Shown here piece by piece: positions 1-9,042 of a stretch of DNA of 54,423 bases. The notes below the pieces were generated by a model. The model did no database searches. It saw nothing but the letters and a program-made list of their open reading frames with translations, and was not told the origin of the DNA. The first letter of the stretch is position 1; every line of letters starts with the position of its first letter. Made by a program: the position numbers and the translations under genes. Origin of the DNA: Paraburkholderia sp. (GTDB lineage: Bacteria; Pseudomonadota; Gammaproteobacteria; Burkholderiales; Burkholderiaceae); NCBI RefSeq assembly GCF_026225065.1, contig NZ_JAMFSB010000109.1:1-54423 (forward strand), written 5' to 3'.

Positions 1-1
1 C

Positions 2-1711
2 CCGCATGCACAAATGGCGGCAGGCTTCCTTGTCGTGAACGAAGTGCCCGCGGGCACCAAAGCTGACATCCAGGGTCTCGCGGCCAACGACACGACGTTG
101 TACGTGTCGAACACCACGCAAAACCGGGTCGAAGTCTACGATGCCGAATCGATGCAACGCAAAGCGGAGTGGACCGTGCATGAGCCGGGGCACATCGCGC
201 TGGCCGCTGACGGCACGTTGTGGGTGATAAGCGGCGCGCTCACCGACGCTACGCCCCACGTGGCGCACTACTCGGCGAGCGGCCAGCTTCTCGCCGACAC
301 GCTGCCGCTGCCGGCCGATTCGGTGCCGGTCGACGTCGCGCTCGATGCGCACGGGCGCGTGCTCGTCGCCGACAACGGTCCGCGTCAGCAGGTGCTGTTC
401 TTCAGCAAGGAAGGTGGGCGCTACGTGGCGTCGGGCACGCTCGGCGAACGCGGCGGCATCTTCGCGGGTGTGGCAGGGCAGCCCGGGCCACAGCGCTTCA
501 ACGGACTGACCGGCGTCGGTGTCGATGCGAGTGGCAACGTTTATGTCTCGACCAACGGCATGGGACCGCATTTCGCGCCGCTCGGCGCGGGCCTCGGCGC
601 CACGCTCGAAAGTTACGCCCCCGATGGCAAGCAACTTTGGCAGGTGCAAGGGCTGCTATTCGTCGATGGCGCGTGGATGGACCCGGCGCGCCCGGACAGC
701 GTCTACACCGGCAACAAGCGCTTTCAACTCGACCTGTCGAAGCCCGCGGGACAGGACTGGAAATACGTAGGTTTCCTGTCGAACCGCTTCAAATATCCCG
801 ACGATCCGGTCTTTCACACCGACATGTGGCCGGGTTTGCCGATCGCCCGGCAACTGAAGGGGCATACGTTTCTCTATCTGACCGACATGTATGCGGACCA
901 TCTGAAGATCTATCGCTTCGATGCTGCGCATGACGGCGAGACGGCGATCCCTTCGGGCCTCATTGCGGGCCGCGACCGGGGCGTTGCGGGCGTGCCGAAC
1001 GCGCCGCCCGGCGGCGAGTGGATGTGGCGCGACGTGAAGGGCGACGGCAAATTCACCAGTGACGAGTTCACGCCGAATACGAGCGGCACGCGGCTCGCCG
1101 GCGGCTGGGGCTGGTGGGTCGACAGCAACGGCGACATCTGGCGCACGAGCGTAGTCAAGGGCATCGACCGGCTGCATTTCGGCGGCCTCGATGCAAAGGG
1201 CAATCCGGTCTACTCCTATTCGGATATGACCACCTATCCGGTACCGCAGCCGTTCACCGAGCTGCGCCGGGCGGTTTACGTGCCGCAGACCGACTCGCTC
1301 TATGTGACCGGCTATACGGCCGACATGCCCGTCGATCGGTCCTTCTGGAAAGAGGTGGGGCGCGTGCTGGTGCGCTACGACAACTGGTCGAGCGGCAAGC
1401 CAGTCCTGCGTTACTCGATCACGCTGCCATGGGAAACGCACGCCAAGCCGGTCGTAACAATCATCGGCCTCACGGTGGAAGGGCAATACGTTTTCGCGGT
1501 CGAGCCAGTAGGTGCCGTGCACGTGTTCGACAAGGACAGCGGCAAGGAAGTCGGCGTGATCCGGCCGGGGCCTGAGGTCGGCAAGGCGTCGGGCTGGGTC
1601 GACGTGCCGAACGGCGTGACGGCCTATCGACGCAGCAACGGCGAATACCTCGTGTTCGTGGAAGAGGACGCGCGCGGCAAAGTGATGATGTACCGCTGGA
1701 AGCCGTCTTGA
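2..1711 (+). CDS. NHL/SMP-30-type beta-propeller protein, 5' end cut by window
   Basis: The frame is open from the window edge (codons CCG CAT GCA CAA precede the first ATG at 14). That ATG has no Shine-Dalgarno sequence and leads into a strand-like segment rather than a signal peptide, so the true start probably lies upstream. The visible 569 codons contain repeated short beta-strand units of NHL or SMP-30 type, for example GLAANDTTLYVSNTTQNRV, VALDAHGRVLVADNG, GVDASGNVYVSTNG and WWVDSNGDIWRTS. This is typical of a beta-propeller. No catalytic signature is obvious. It lies 206 bases upstream of a polysaccharide flippase on the same strand, so a role in exopolysaccharide handling (binding or hydrolysis at the envelope) is an inference from position. 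The fold is fairly sure; the function is unknown. Confidence 0.7.
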   Translation, partial: PHAQMAAGFLVVNEVPAGTKADIQGLAANDTTLYVSNTTQNRVEVYDAESMQRKAEWTVHEPGHIALAADGTLWVISGALTDATPHVAHYSASGQLLADTLPLPADSVPVDVALDAHGRVLVADNGPRQQVLFFSKEGGRYVASGTLGERGGIFAGVAGQPGPQRFNGLTGVGVDASGNVYVSTNGMGPHFAPLGAGLGATLESYAPDGKQLWQVQGLLFVDGAWMDPARPDSVYTGNKRFQLDLSKPAGQDWKYVGFLSNRFKYPDDPVFHTDMWPGLPIARQLKGHTFLYLTDMYADHLKIYRFDAAHDGETAIPSGLIAGRDRGVAGVPNAPPGGEWMWRDVKGDGKFTSDEFTPNTSGTRLAGGWGWWVDSNGDIWRTSVVKGIDRLHFGGLDAKGNPVYSYSDMTTYPVPQPFTELRRAVYVPQTDSLYVTGYTADMPVDRSFWKEVGRVLVRYDNWSSGKPVLRYSITLPWETHAKPVVTIIGLTVEGQYVFAVEPVGAVHVFDKDSGKEVGVIRPGPEVGKASGWVDVPNGVTAYRRSNGEYLVFVEEDARGKVMMYRWKPS

Positions 1712-1917
1712 TGTCGGATTGATTTATTTTCCGACGCCGCACATTTCGACGCATGACATGCATCGTGCGGCGAATTATTTTTCTGTCGATTTATAGAGAA
1801 CAGCATGCGTTTTTTACGTGCTTTACTCGAAGCAGACTTCATGGGCTTGCATCGCGCGGCTTTTCTATGGCGCGTGCATCGCGGTGCACGCTGCATCGCT
1901 GAATCAAAAGGCATCCG

Positions 1918-3384
1918 ATGGACAAAGGCATTCTCAAGAACGTAGGCATCAATTTTTTCGGACTGGTGCTGCCGACCTTCGTTTCGCTCGTGACAGTGCC
2001 GTCATATATCCGGCTGCTGGGCGTCGAGCGTTATGGCGTGATTGCGCTCGTGTGGACCTTGATCGGCTATTTCTCGATTCTCGATCTCGGCATGAGCATG
2101 GCGGCGCAAAACCATATCTCGAAGGCGCTCGCTTCGAAAGACTCGGACGAGTGCGCGCGCGTGTTCTGGAGTGCGACCTGGCTCAATCTGGTGACGGGCA
2201 TTATCGGCGGCCTGATTATTTATTTCGGCGCATTTCTTTACACCGCCTATTTCAGCAAAGTGTCACCGGCATTGCAGCACGAGGTCTACATGGCGCTGCC
2301 GTGGCTCGCGATTGCGATTCCGATTGCTAACGTCTCGTGGGTGTTTGGCGGCGCCATCAACGGCGCCGAACGCTTTGGTGTCTACAACACCAACCAGACG
2401 CTCGGCACCTTCGCGTTTCAGCTTCTGCCTTTAGGGGTGGCGTGGTGGATGGGCCCGAGCCTGCAGAACGTACTGGCTGCCGCGGTGGTGGCGCGCCTCT
2501 TCGCTGCGCTGCTGCTCGGACGCTCTGCACTGAAGGTGCTCAATCTGCGGCGCATCCTGCCGCCACAACTCGGCGTGGCCAAGGGGCTGTTCAACTTCGG
2601 CGGCTGGATGCTGATTACGAGCGTCGCCTTTATGGTGGCCGATTCGCTCGACAAGGTTTTTCTCGGCACCAGTCTCGGCGCTCGCTTCGTGACGTTCTAC
2701 ACGGTGCCGCAGAACCTGGTGACGCGCCTGAATATCGTGCCCACCGCTTTGGGGCGCACGTTGTTTCCGCGTCTGTCTGCGGTCGCCCGCGATCACGCGG
2801 ACCTGATCGTGCAGCAGTCGCTCGAGTTTCTCAATGGCGCCTTTACGCCGATTGCGCTGGGCGCGATGTTCGTGCTCGGACCGTTCCTGCATATCTGGGT
2901 CGGCAATGAGATCGCCACGATCGCCGCCCCTGTGGGCCGCATCCTGATTGTCACGGTGTGGCTGATCGGGCAGGCCAATGTGAGCCGCATCATGATCCAG
3001 TCGCAGGTTAATCCGTCGGTGGCGGCGCGCGTCGGCCTGCTCGAATTGCCGGTCTATGCCGCCGGCCTGTGGTTCGGCATCAAGTACTTCGGCCTGACCG
3101 GAGCGGCGGTGGCCGTCGGTGGCCGTGCGCTGTTCGACTACGGCGTGCTGCTGTGGCTGTCGGCGGTTCGTGCGCGGCCGATCGTGCTCGACATGCTCCC
3201 CCATCTCGCGTTTTTGCTGGCAAGCCTGTGGCTTGCGGGTGCCGTGCCTAGTCTTTCGCTGGCGATCGTTGCCGGCACCGTAGTGGCGGCCGTCAATGTG
3301 GCGTGGTCCATCACCTCGACGCCTGCCTTGCGCGATCTTGCGCGTTCGCTGCTGTTGCGACTGAATCCGAGGAAAAGCGCATGA
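1918..3384 (+). CDS. bceQ: Wzx-type polysaccharide flippase (BceQ-like)
   Basis: 488 residues, almost entirely hydrophobic helices, starting with MDKGILKNVGINFFGLVLPT. This matches the MATE/MOP superfamily of Wzx O-unit flippases, which move lipid-linked repeat units across the inner membrane. Length fits the usual 12-14 helix proteins. The stop overlaps the next start (ATGA at 3381-3384), so it is translationally coupled to the glycosyltransferase. The order flippase, bifunctional glycosyltransferase, acyltransferase, uridylyltransferase resembles what I recall of the bce-II cepacian cluster of Burkholderia (bceQ, R, S, T). The family call is firm. The symbol rests on synteny recalled from memory and could be wrong if this is a different exopolysaccharide locus. 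Confidence 0.85.
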   Translation: MDKGILKNVGINFFGLVLPTFVSLVTVPSYIRLLGVERYGVIALVWTLIGYFSILDLGMSMAAQNHISKALASKDSDECARVFWSATWLNLVTGIIGGLIIYFGAFLYTAYFSKVSPALQHEVYMALPWLAIAIPIANVSWVFGGAINGAERFGVYNTNQTLGTFAFQLLPLGVAWWMGPSLQNVLAAAVVARLFAALLLGRSALKVLNLRRILPPQLGVAKGLFNFGGWMLITSVAFMVADSLDKVFLGTSLGARFVTFYTVPQNLVTRLNIVPTALGRTLFPRLSAVARDHADLIVQQSLEFLNGAFTPIALGAMFVLGPFLHIWVGNEIATIAAPVGRILIVTVWLIGQANVSRIMIQSQVNPSVAARVGLLELPVYAAGLWFGIKYFGLTGAAVAVGGRALFDYGVLLWLSAVRARPIVLDMLPHLAFLLASLWLAGAVPSLSLAIVAGTVVAAVNVAWSITSTPALRDLARSLLLRLNPRKSA

Positions 3385-5852
3385 ACCAGGATGTCCTTGA
3401 GGAAGCCGTATTACGGCCCACCCAGCGCAGCGCGCTGGCCGAACTCGCGACGCCGCCCGCAGTGCATGCGCCACCACGGCGCGTGCCGCGCGCGGACAGC
3501 CACGTCCGGGTGGCGATCGTGCACGACTGGCTCGTCACCTACGCGGGTGCCGAGCGCGTGCTCGAACAGATCGTGGCGTGCTTCCCGGACGCCGATCTGT
3601 TCAGCGTGGTCGACTTTCTCGAAGACCGCAGTTTCCTGCGCGGCAAGCAGGTGACGACCTCGTTCATCCAGAAGTTGCCGAAGGCGCGCACCAAGTACCG
3701 TGCGTATTTACCGTTGATGCCGATCGCGATCGAGCAGCTTGATGTGTCGGCTTATGACGTGGTGATCTCCAGCAGCCACGCGGTCGCCAAGGGCGTGCTG
3801 ACTGGCCCGGACCAGGTGCACATCAGCTATGTGCATTCGCCGATCCGCTATGCGTGGGATCTGCAGCATCAGTATCTGGAGCAATCGAAGCTGACCAATG
3901 GGCCCAAATCCGCGCTGGCTCGGCTGATTCTTCACTACATCCGCAACTGGGATATCCGCACGTCGAATTCGGTGGACACCTTCGTCGCCAACTCGCAATT
4001 CATCGCGCGGCGCATCAAGAAGGTTTATCAGCGTGACGCGGCTGTGATCTTCCCGCCGGTGGACGTCGAGGCTTTCGTACTGCACGAGCAGAAGGAAGAT
4101 TTCTATCTGACCGCATCGCGGATGGTGCCGTACAAGAAGATCGATCTGATCGTCGAAGCGTTTGCGCGGATGCCGGAACGGCGTCTCGTCGTGATCGGCG
4201 ACGGGCCCGACATGCAGAAGGTTCGCGCGAAGGCGGGGCCTAATGTCGAGATCATGGGCTACCAGCCGTTCAAGGTGCTGCAGGAAAAGATGCAGCGGGC
4301 CAAGGCGTTCGTGTTCGCCGCTGAGGAAGACTTCGGCATTTCGGTGGTCGAAGCGCAGGCCTGCGGCACGCCGGTGATCGCGTACGGCAAGGGCGGGGCG
4401 CTTGAGACGGTGCGCGATCTGTCGAACACGCGACCCACCGGCATGTTCTTCGAAGATCAGCGCGCCGAATCGATCATCGCGGCGGTCGAGGATTTTGACG
4501 CGCACGCAAGCCGCTTTTCCGCTATCGATTGCCGCGCCAATGCGGAGCGTTTCTCAGCCGCGCATTTCCGCGAGCGCTTCTTCGCGCATGTGCGGGCTGC
4601 TGTCCCGGCCCTGCACGGTGCGACGATGCCGGTGTATGAGCCGTATGTTGCGCCACCCACTGCTGAAATCGCTGCAGGGAATACGCCACGGATACTGGCG
4701 ATCGATCAGAGCGGCGTGCTCGGAGGTGCAGAGTTGTCGCTGCTCGAGATCGTCAAGGCACTGCGCTCACGTATCGAAGTCGTACTGTTTGACGATGGTC
4801 CGTTTCGCACGGCGCTCGATACGGCCGGCGTGAATGTGCGGGTGCTGAATTCCGGTGCATTACGCGAGGTGCGCAAGCAGGGCAGCACGCCGCCGCTCGG
4901 ACGCGCGATCAAAGGCGTGGCTGGGCTGGTGAAGGCTACTGTTGCCCGCGCGCGGCATGCCGATGTGATCTATGCGAACACGCAGCGCGCCATGGTGATC
5001 GGCGCGCTCGCGGGGCGGCTCGCGCGTCGCCCGGTGGTGTGGCATCTGCGCGATATCGTGAGTCCTGAGCATTTCGGCGGCAAGCAGCTGCGCATCATCA
5101 AGTGGTGCGCGAAGCTGGGTCTGGCGCACGTGATCGCTAATTCGGCGGCGTCCGCGCGTGCGTTTGCCGAGTTGACCCGCTTCGATGAAAAGCGCATCGA
5201 CGTGGTCTTCAACGGCATTTCAGCGGTGCCGTTCGACGCGCTGCGCGGCGTGCCGGTTGCGGCGCTGCGGACCCGTCTGAAGTTGCCGCAGGACGCTTTC
5301 CTCGTTGGCTCGTTCAGTCGGCTTGCACGCTGGAAAGGCCAGCATGTGCTGCTCGAAGCGATGGTCCTCAATCCGCATATGCATGCGGTACTGGTAGGAG
5401 CGCCGCTGTTTGGCGAAGACGCTTATGAGGCGGAGTTGCGTGCATTCGTCGCAGAGCATGGACTGGGCGCGCGAGTGCACTTTCTGGGCTTTCAGCACGA
5501 TATCGCTGCCTGCATGTGTGCGGTCGATGCCATCGCGCATACGTCGATCACGCCGGAGCCGTTCGGCCGCGTGATCGTGGAAGGGATGCTGGCACAGCGT
5601 CCCGTTGTGGCGGCACGGGCCGGCGGCGTGCTGGAAATCGTCGAGGATGGCGTGAATGGTGTGCTGTGCACGCCCGGCGATGCCAACGCGCTAGCCGATG
5701 TGCTTGCCGAGTTGCGGAGCAATAACGGTCTGCGCGAACGGCTCGTCACGAATGGCTACCAGACGGCGTTGGGGCGATTCGGTACCAAAGCCTATGTGAA
5801 TGGCGTCGAACGGATTCTGAAGGACGTGGCAGGGGGCAAGAAGGGAAGTTGA
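3381..5852 (+). CDS. bceR: Bifunctional GT4-GT4 glycosyltransferase (BceR-like)
   Basis: 823 residues from the ATG at 3381, which overlaps the flippase stop; an in-frame ATG at 3303 lies inside the flippase gene and is rejected. Two complete GT-B glycosyltransferase modules are fused. Module 1 (about residues 43-415) opens RVAIVHDWLVTYAGAERVLE and resembles WbaZ-type mannosyltransferases; its nucleotide-sugar site is the EDFGISVVEAQA segment. Module 2 (about 438-815) opens ILAIDQSGVLGGAELSLLE and carries SRLARWKGQHVLLEA and EPFGRVIVEGM. Both keep the E-x7-E pattern, so both are probably active. It would add two sugars to the lipid-linked repeat unit at the cytoplasmic membrane face. Donors and linkages cannot be read from sequence. 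Confidence 0.88.
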   Translation: MNQDVLEEAVLRPTQRSALAELATPPAVHAPPRRVPRADSHVRVAIVHDWLVTYAGAERVLEQIVACFPDADLFSVVDFLEDRSFLRGKQVTTSFIQKLPKARTKYRAYLPLMPIAIEQLDVSAYDVVISSSHAVAKGVLTGPDQVHISYVHSPIRYAWDLQHQYLEQSKLTNGPKSALARLILHYIRNWDIRTSNSVDTFVANSQFIARRIKKVYQRDAAVIFPPVDVEAFVLHEQKEDFYLTASRMVPYKKIDLIVEAFARMPERRLVVIGDGPDMQKVRAKAGPNVEIMGYQPFKVLQEKMQRAKAFVFAAEEDFGISVVEAQACGTPVIAYGKGGALETVRDLSNTRPTGMFFEDQRAESIIAAVEDFDAHASRFSAIDCRANAERFSAAHFRERFFAHVRAAVPALHGATMPVYEPYVAPPTAEIAAGNTPRILAIDQSGVLGGAELSLLEIVKALRSRIEVVLFDDGPFRTALDTAGVNVRVLNSGALREVRKQGSTPPLGRAIKGVAGLVKATVARARHADVIYANTQRAMVIGALAGRLARRPVVWHLRDIVSPEHFGGKQLRIIKWCAKLGLAHVIANSAASARAFAELTRFDEKRIDVVFNGISAVPFDALRGVPVAALRTRLKLPQDAFLVGSFSRLARWKGQHVLLEAMVLNPHMHAVLVGAPLFGEDAYEAELRAFVAEHGLGARVHFLGFQHDIAACMCAVDAIAHTSITPEPFGRVIVEGMLAQRPVVAARAGGVLEIVEDGVNGVLCTPGDANALADVLAELRSNNGLRERLVTNGYQTALGRFGTKAYVNGVERILKDVAGGKKGS

Positions 5853-5895
5853 GCCTGAGAGGGAGCCTACGACCTTGCGAAGATCGACGAAGCAG

Positions 5896-5927
5896 AAGGG
5901 CCGCAGTGACAACGCTGCGGCCCTTTT
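5896..5927 (+). terminator. Intrinsic terminator after the flippase-glycosyltransferase operon
   Basis: An 11-bp perfect stem (AAGGGCCGCAG paired with CTGCGGCCCTT) with an 8-base loop is followed by TTTT, 44 bases after the glycosyltransferase stop. It separates this operon from the convergent acyltransferase gene. Confidence 0.85.
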
Positions 5928-6035
5928 GTATTCGCCCTCTGTTTTGTCGTGCCCGTTCTATCGCGCGGCTACGGCGGGCAAGGTCAGCGGGCAGCTTGCG
6001 GCGCGTTACTCACGCCGCTGCCGCCGCCGCTCCTT

Positions 6036-7271
6036 TCACGCCGCCCGCACAGCCACATCGCCCCTGTTCTTCGGTTTGAGGCTCGCGGACCACTTCATCG
6101 CAGGCAGCTCGACCAGACGATAGAACACGTAGGCAACCGGCACGGCCACCAGCATGAAGCCGAACGACGGCCAGATCGACAGCTGCAGCGCCGAGCGATA
6201 AAGCAGCGACGACAGCAGCACGAAAATCGGCAAATGGATCAGGTAGAGCGAGAAACTGAAGTCGCCGAATCTCGACAGCACGCGCGCAGTGGGCGTATCC
6301 ACTGCGCGTTGCCGATCCAGCGCCTTGTACAGGTAGAAAGCGAAACCGAGCGCCCAGAACTGGAACGCACCGTACTGGCCAAAGTGGAACGCGACGCAGC
6401 CAAGCACCACGAACCCCGTCGCGACGGCGTAGAGCCAGTTCGAGACAGGCCGCTTGTCGAGCGACACGGCGGCACCTGTCTGGGCCCGCGCGTCGGCAAT
6501 CCAGGCGCCGAGTGTCCATGAGAACCAGTACGACGTGAAGAACTGGAGGTCGTGCCGCTCGAGCACCAGTGCCGACACGATATTGACCAGTGCGACCAGC
6601 GCCAGCACCGGCGTCATGCCGATCCGGCGCCGCAGCGCGAACAGCAGCGGATAGATGACGTAGAACTGCACCTCGAGCGAGAGTGTCCAGAGCGCGCCGT
6701 TCGAACCATACGTCTTGCCCGCTACGCCTTGCAGCGAAAACAGGTTGACCAGAAACGCCTGCAAGCCGATCTCGCGCAACTTGTGGTTGACGGGCGGCAA
6801 CTGGAAGCTGAACCAGTCAAGCGCGAACGTCAGCAGCAACGCAGCCAGCAGCACCGGGTAGATCCGCGCAAAGCGGCGCGCCCAGAAATTGACCGTGTCG
6901 AGCCGGTAGACCGGGTTTTGCGCGAGCCGCAACGCGCCGCCGCGATGAATGCAATATCCGCTGATGACGAAGAAAATCGGCACGCCTGCCGAGCCCCAGG
7001 CGATTGGAAAGGTCAGATACGCGGCGATGGAACTGAAACCCAGCGCATGGCCGACAGTCCGGTGAAAGCTTTCCATGCCGACCCAGGCCACCTGGCGGCA
7101 ATGAAAATAGGCGACCAGCAACGCGGCAAAGCCGCGCATGGCATCGATGACGTGTTCCTTGCCGGCACTGTCCACGCGTGCGTCGCGCAGCGGGCGAGCC
7201 GGGATGGACGCGGAAGCGGGGAGGGAAGCCTGCAGGGATGCACCACTGGCATCGAAGGCTGAATCGCTCAT
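6036..7271 (-). CDS. bceS: Acyltransferase 3 family membrane protein (BceS-like)
   Basis: 411 residues of the acyltransferase-3 (OafA/YrhL) family: integral membrane enzymes with about ten helices that O-acylate sugars. The signature lies near residues 41-57 (VIDAMRGFAALLVAYFH), followed by the FFVISGYCIHR segment and ARRFARIYPVLLAALL. The start has AAGGA seven bases upstream. It is convergent to the flippase-glycosyltransferase operon and separated from it by a terminator. Context suggests that it acetylates the exopolysaccharide repeat unit before or during export. The bceS symbol is inferred from gene order only. Confidence 0.83.
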   Translation of the reverse strand: MSDSAFDASGASLQASLPASASIPARPLRDARVDSAGKEHVIDAMRGFAALLVAYFHCRQVAWVGMESFHRTVGHALGFSSIAAYLTFPIAWGSAGVPIFFVISGYCIHRGGALRLAQNPVYRLDTVNFWARRFARIYPVLLAALLLTFALDWFSFQLPPVNHKLREIGLQAFLVNLFSLQGVAGKTYGSNGALWTLSLEVQFYVIYPLLFALRRRIGMTPVLALVALVNIVSALVLERHDLQFFTSYWFSWTLGAWIADARAQTGAAVSLDKRPVSNWLYAVATGFVVLGCVAFHFGQYGAFQFWALGFAFYLYKALDRQRAVDTPTARVLSRFGDFSFSLYLIHLPIFVLLSSLLYRSALQLSIWPSFGFMLVAVPVAYVFYRLVELPAMKWSASLKPKNRGDVAVRAA

Positions 7272-7573
7272 GCGCGGTCCTTTATCAGGCGAGAGAAGAG
7301 GCTAAACCGGCTAAACCGACCAACGGCTCATACGAACGAGAACCGTGCGCGAATCGGCCGCCCAATAGGACGCCCTATGCGCACCAGCCGCCGCATGCAC
7401 ATCCTAGAACACCGTCGGGGTAAAAAAATGAATAAAAAATGGCATATCTGGTGATGGAAGAATTAAATGTGTTTCGATTTGTAATTCGCGTGCAAATCAG
7501 CGGTTGACAGAATTATTTGCCGATTTTGTCGTGATAGTTTGGTGCTCTGATTCATCTGACCAGAGGTGGAGTC
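7272..7573. other. Divergent intergenic region, AT-rich on the right
   Basis: 302 bases between the acyltransferase and a small membrane protein gene. The right half (about 7420-7570) is clearly AT-rich compared with the surroundings and probably holds the promoter of the small gene. An 8-codon frame (MNKKWHIW) at 7428-7454 has no ribosome binding site and is not called. No palindrome stands out. Confidence 0.5.
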
Positions 7574-7729
7574 ATGAACCTGCATCTGCTCGCCGGCATT
7601 GCCGTGCTTTTGATCCTTGTCGCCGCTTCGGCATACCGTGAGGCGCTGCGCAATGAACCGATCGGCCGCTTCCGGATGAAACCCGGCAATTTGCCGCCGA
7701 TGGACGAAAACGAGGAAGGCGCCGCCTGA
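7574..7729 (+). CDS. 51-residue single-pass membrane protein
   Basis: MNLHLLAGIAVLLILVAASA forms one N-terminal membrane helix, followed by a charged tail with several Pro and ending ENEEGAA. A strong Shine-Dalgarno sequence (AGAGGTGGAG) ends four bases before the ATG, and the codons are GC-biased at position 3, so I take it as a real gene. It stands alone between the acyltransferase and the uridylyltransferase of the exopolysaccharide locus. I recognise no family. A role in exopolysaccharide assembly or its regulation is only a guess from position. Confidence 0.72.
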   Translation: MNLHLLAGIAVLLILVAASAYREALRNEPIGRFRMKPGNLPPMDENEEGAA

Positions 7730-7979
7730 CGCTTGGGCCGGGGCAGTCACCGGCCCGTAAAAATTACGGCACTCGGTCTGTTTCGGCGTAATTGTTTCCT
7801 GCATTGACGTGCAAAGTTAATCACTCAGCGCGATAAAAGCTTATAGATTATTTTTTCACACTATTTACTTTAATTTCGACGAAACGTGAATTAGATTTTA
7901 ACAACACTTTCGATCAGTTCTATTCGGCGCCCATCCGGCGAACCGCACACTTTCATCAACCTATGTGGGAATGCATACC

Positions 7980-8873
7980 ATGCTGAAAGTTACCAAAGCC
8001 GTGTTTCCCGTGGCAGGTCTCGGGACACGGTTCCTGCCGGCCACCAAGGCAAGCCCCAAGGAGATGCTGCCCATCGTCGACAAGCCACTGATCCAATATG
8101 CAGTGGAAGAGGCGATAGCGGCCGGCATCACAGAGATGATCTTCGTAACGGGCCGCAGCAAGCGCGCCATTGAAGACCATTTCGACAAGTCGTACGAGAT
8201 CGAGGCAGAGCTCGAAGCGCGCGGCAAGGACCAACTGCTGGAACTGGTGCGCGGCATCAAGCCGGCTAATGTCGATTGCTTCTATGTGCGCCAGGCTACG
8301 GCCCTCGGCCTCGGCCACGCCGTGCTGTGCGCGGAGAAACTGGTGGGCGACAGCCCGTTCGCGGTGATTCTCGCCGACGACCTGCTGCACAGCACGCAAC
8401 CAGTGATGAAGCAGCTCGTCGACGTGTTCAACCACTATCACAGCTCAGTGATCGGCGTGGAAACCATCGCGCGCGAGGACAGCCGCTCGTATGGCGTGGT
8501 TGACGGCCGTGAGTGGGAAGAGGACGTGATCAAGTTGTCCGGCATTGTCGAAAAGCCGGCACCGGACAAGGCACCGTCGAATCTTGGCGTGGTGGGCCGC
8601 TATGTGCTGATGCCGACCATCTTCAAGCATATCCGCGCGCTCAAGCCGGGTGCCGGTGGCGAGTTGCAGTTGACCGACGCGGTGCAGTCTCTGCTCACGG
8701 AAGAGCAGGTGCTGGCGTACCGTTACTTCGGCACGCGTTTCGATTGCGGCAGCAAGCTCGGTTACCTGAAGGCGACGGTCGAGTTCGCGTTGCGCCATCC
8801 GGAAGTGCGCGCCGAGTTCGAAGAGTATCTGCAGGCTTATTTGCCGCTCCACCTCACAGCTGCGGCGGCCTGA
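7980..8873 (+). CDS. bceT: UTP-glucose-1-phosphate uridylyltransferase (GalU/BceT)
   Basis: Makes UDP-glucose from UTP and glucose-1-phosphate, the precursor for exopolysaccharide, LPS and trehalose. The 297 residues open [20 protein letters not shown], followed by the [15 protein letters not shown] uridylyl-binding signature, and later [19 protein letters not shown] and [19 protein letters not shown]. Length is normal for GalU. I chose the ATG at 7980 because TGGGAA sits about nine bases upstream; GTG at 7965 and ATG at 7971 would add 3-5 residues. About 250 AT-rich bases precede it, so it probably has its own promoter. The enzyme call is near certain. The name bceT rather than galU follows from the neighbouring genes. 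Confidence 0.93.
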   Translation: MLKVTKAVFPVAGLGTRFLPATKASPKEMLPIVDKPLIQYAVEEAIAAGITEMIFVTGRSKRAIEDHFDKSYEIEAELEARGKDQLLELVRGIKPANVDCFYVRQATALGLGHAVLCAEKLVGDSPFAVILADDLLHSTQPVMKQLVDVFNHYHSSVIGVETIAREDSRSYGVVDGREWEEDVIKLSGIVEKPAPDKAPSNLGVVGRYVLMPTIFKHIRALKPGAGGELQLTDAVQSLLTEEQVLAYRYFGTRFDCGSKLGYLKATVEFALRHPEVRAEFEEYLQAYLPLHLTAAAA

Positions 8874-8967
8874 AAGCAGCGTCGAGGAGCGGGCGCGCGA
8901 CGTCGTCGGTGGGCTCGCCGAAATCCTGGCAGAACTGATCGACGCTGAATACCTGCACACCAATGAA

Positions 8968-9000
8968 AAACGGGCGCCACACAATGCGTGGCGCCCGTTT
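8968..9000. terminator. Bidirectional intrinsic terminator between uridylyltransferase and glcB
   Basis: A 13-bp perfect stem (AAACGGGCGCCAC paired with GTGGCGCCCGTTT), 7-base loop. T-rich sequence follows on the plus strand (GTTTGTTTTC), and a run of five T occurs on the minus strand, so it can serve both convergent genes. Confidence 0.88.
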
Positions 9001-9042
9001 GTTTTCGTCAGCGTCCGGCTATAAACCTGCCGACGCCGATTC

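Noticed and set aside
3303-3380. Upstream in-frame ATG extending the bifunctional glycosyltransferase by 26 residues
   Set aside because: Lies inside the flippase gene without a ribosome binding site; the ATGA overlap at 3381 is the usual coupled start.
7428-7454. Eight-codon frame MNKKWHIW with two Trp, possible leader peptide
   Set aside because: No Shine-Dalgarno sequence, no downstream attenuator hairpin and no tryptophan-related gene.
7735-7756. 7-bp GGGCCGG/CCGGCCC hairpin after the 51-residue gene, considered as terminator
   Set aside because: No T-run on either strand after the stem; left unannotated.
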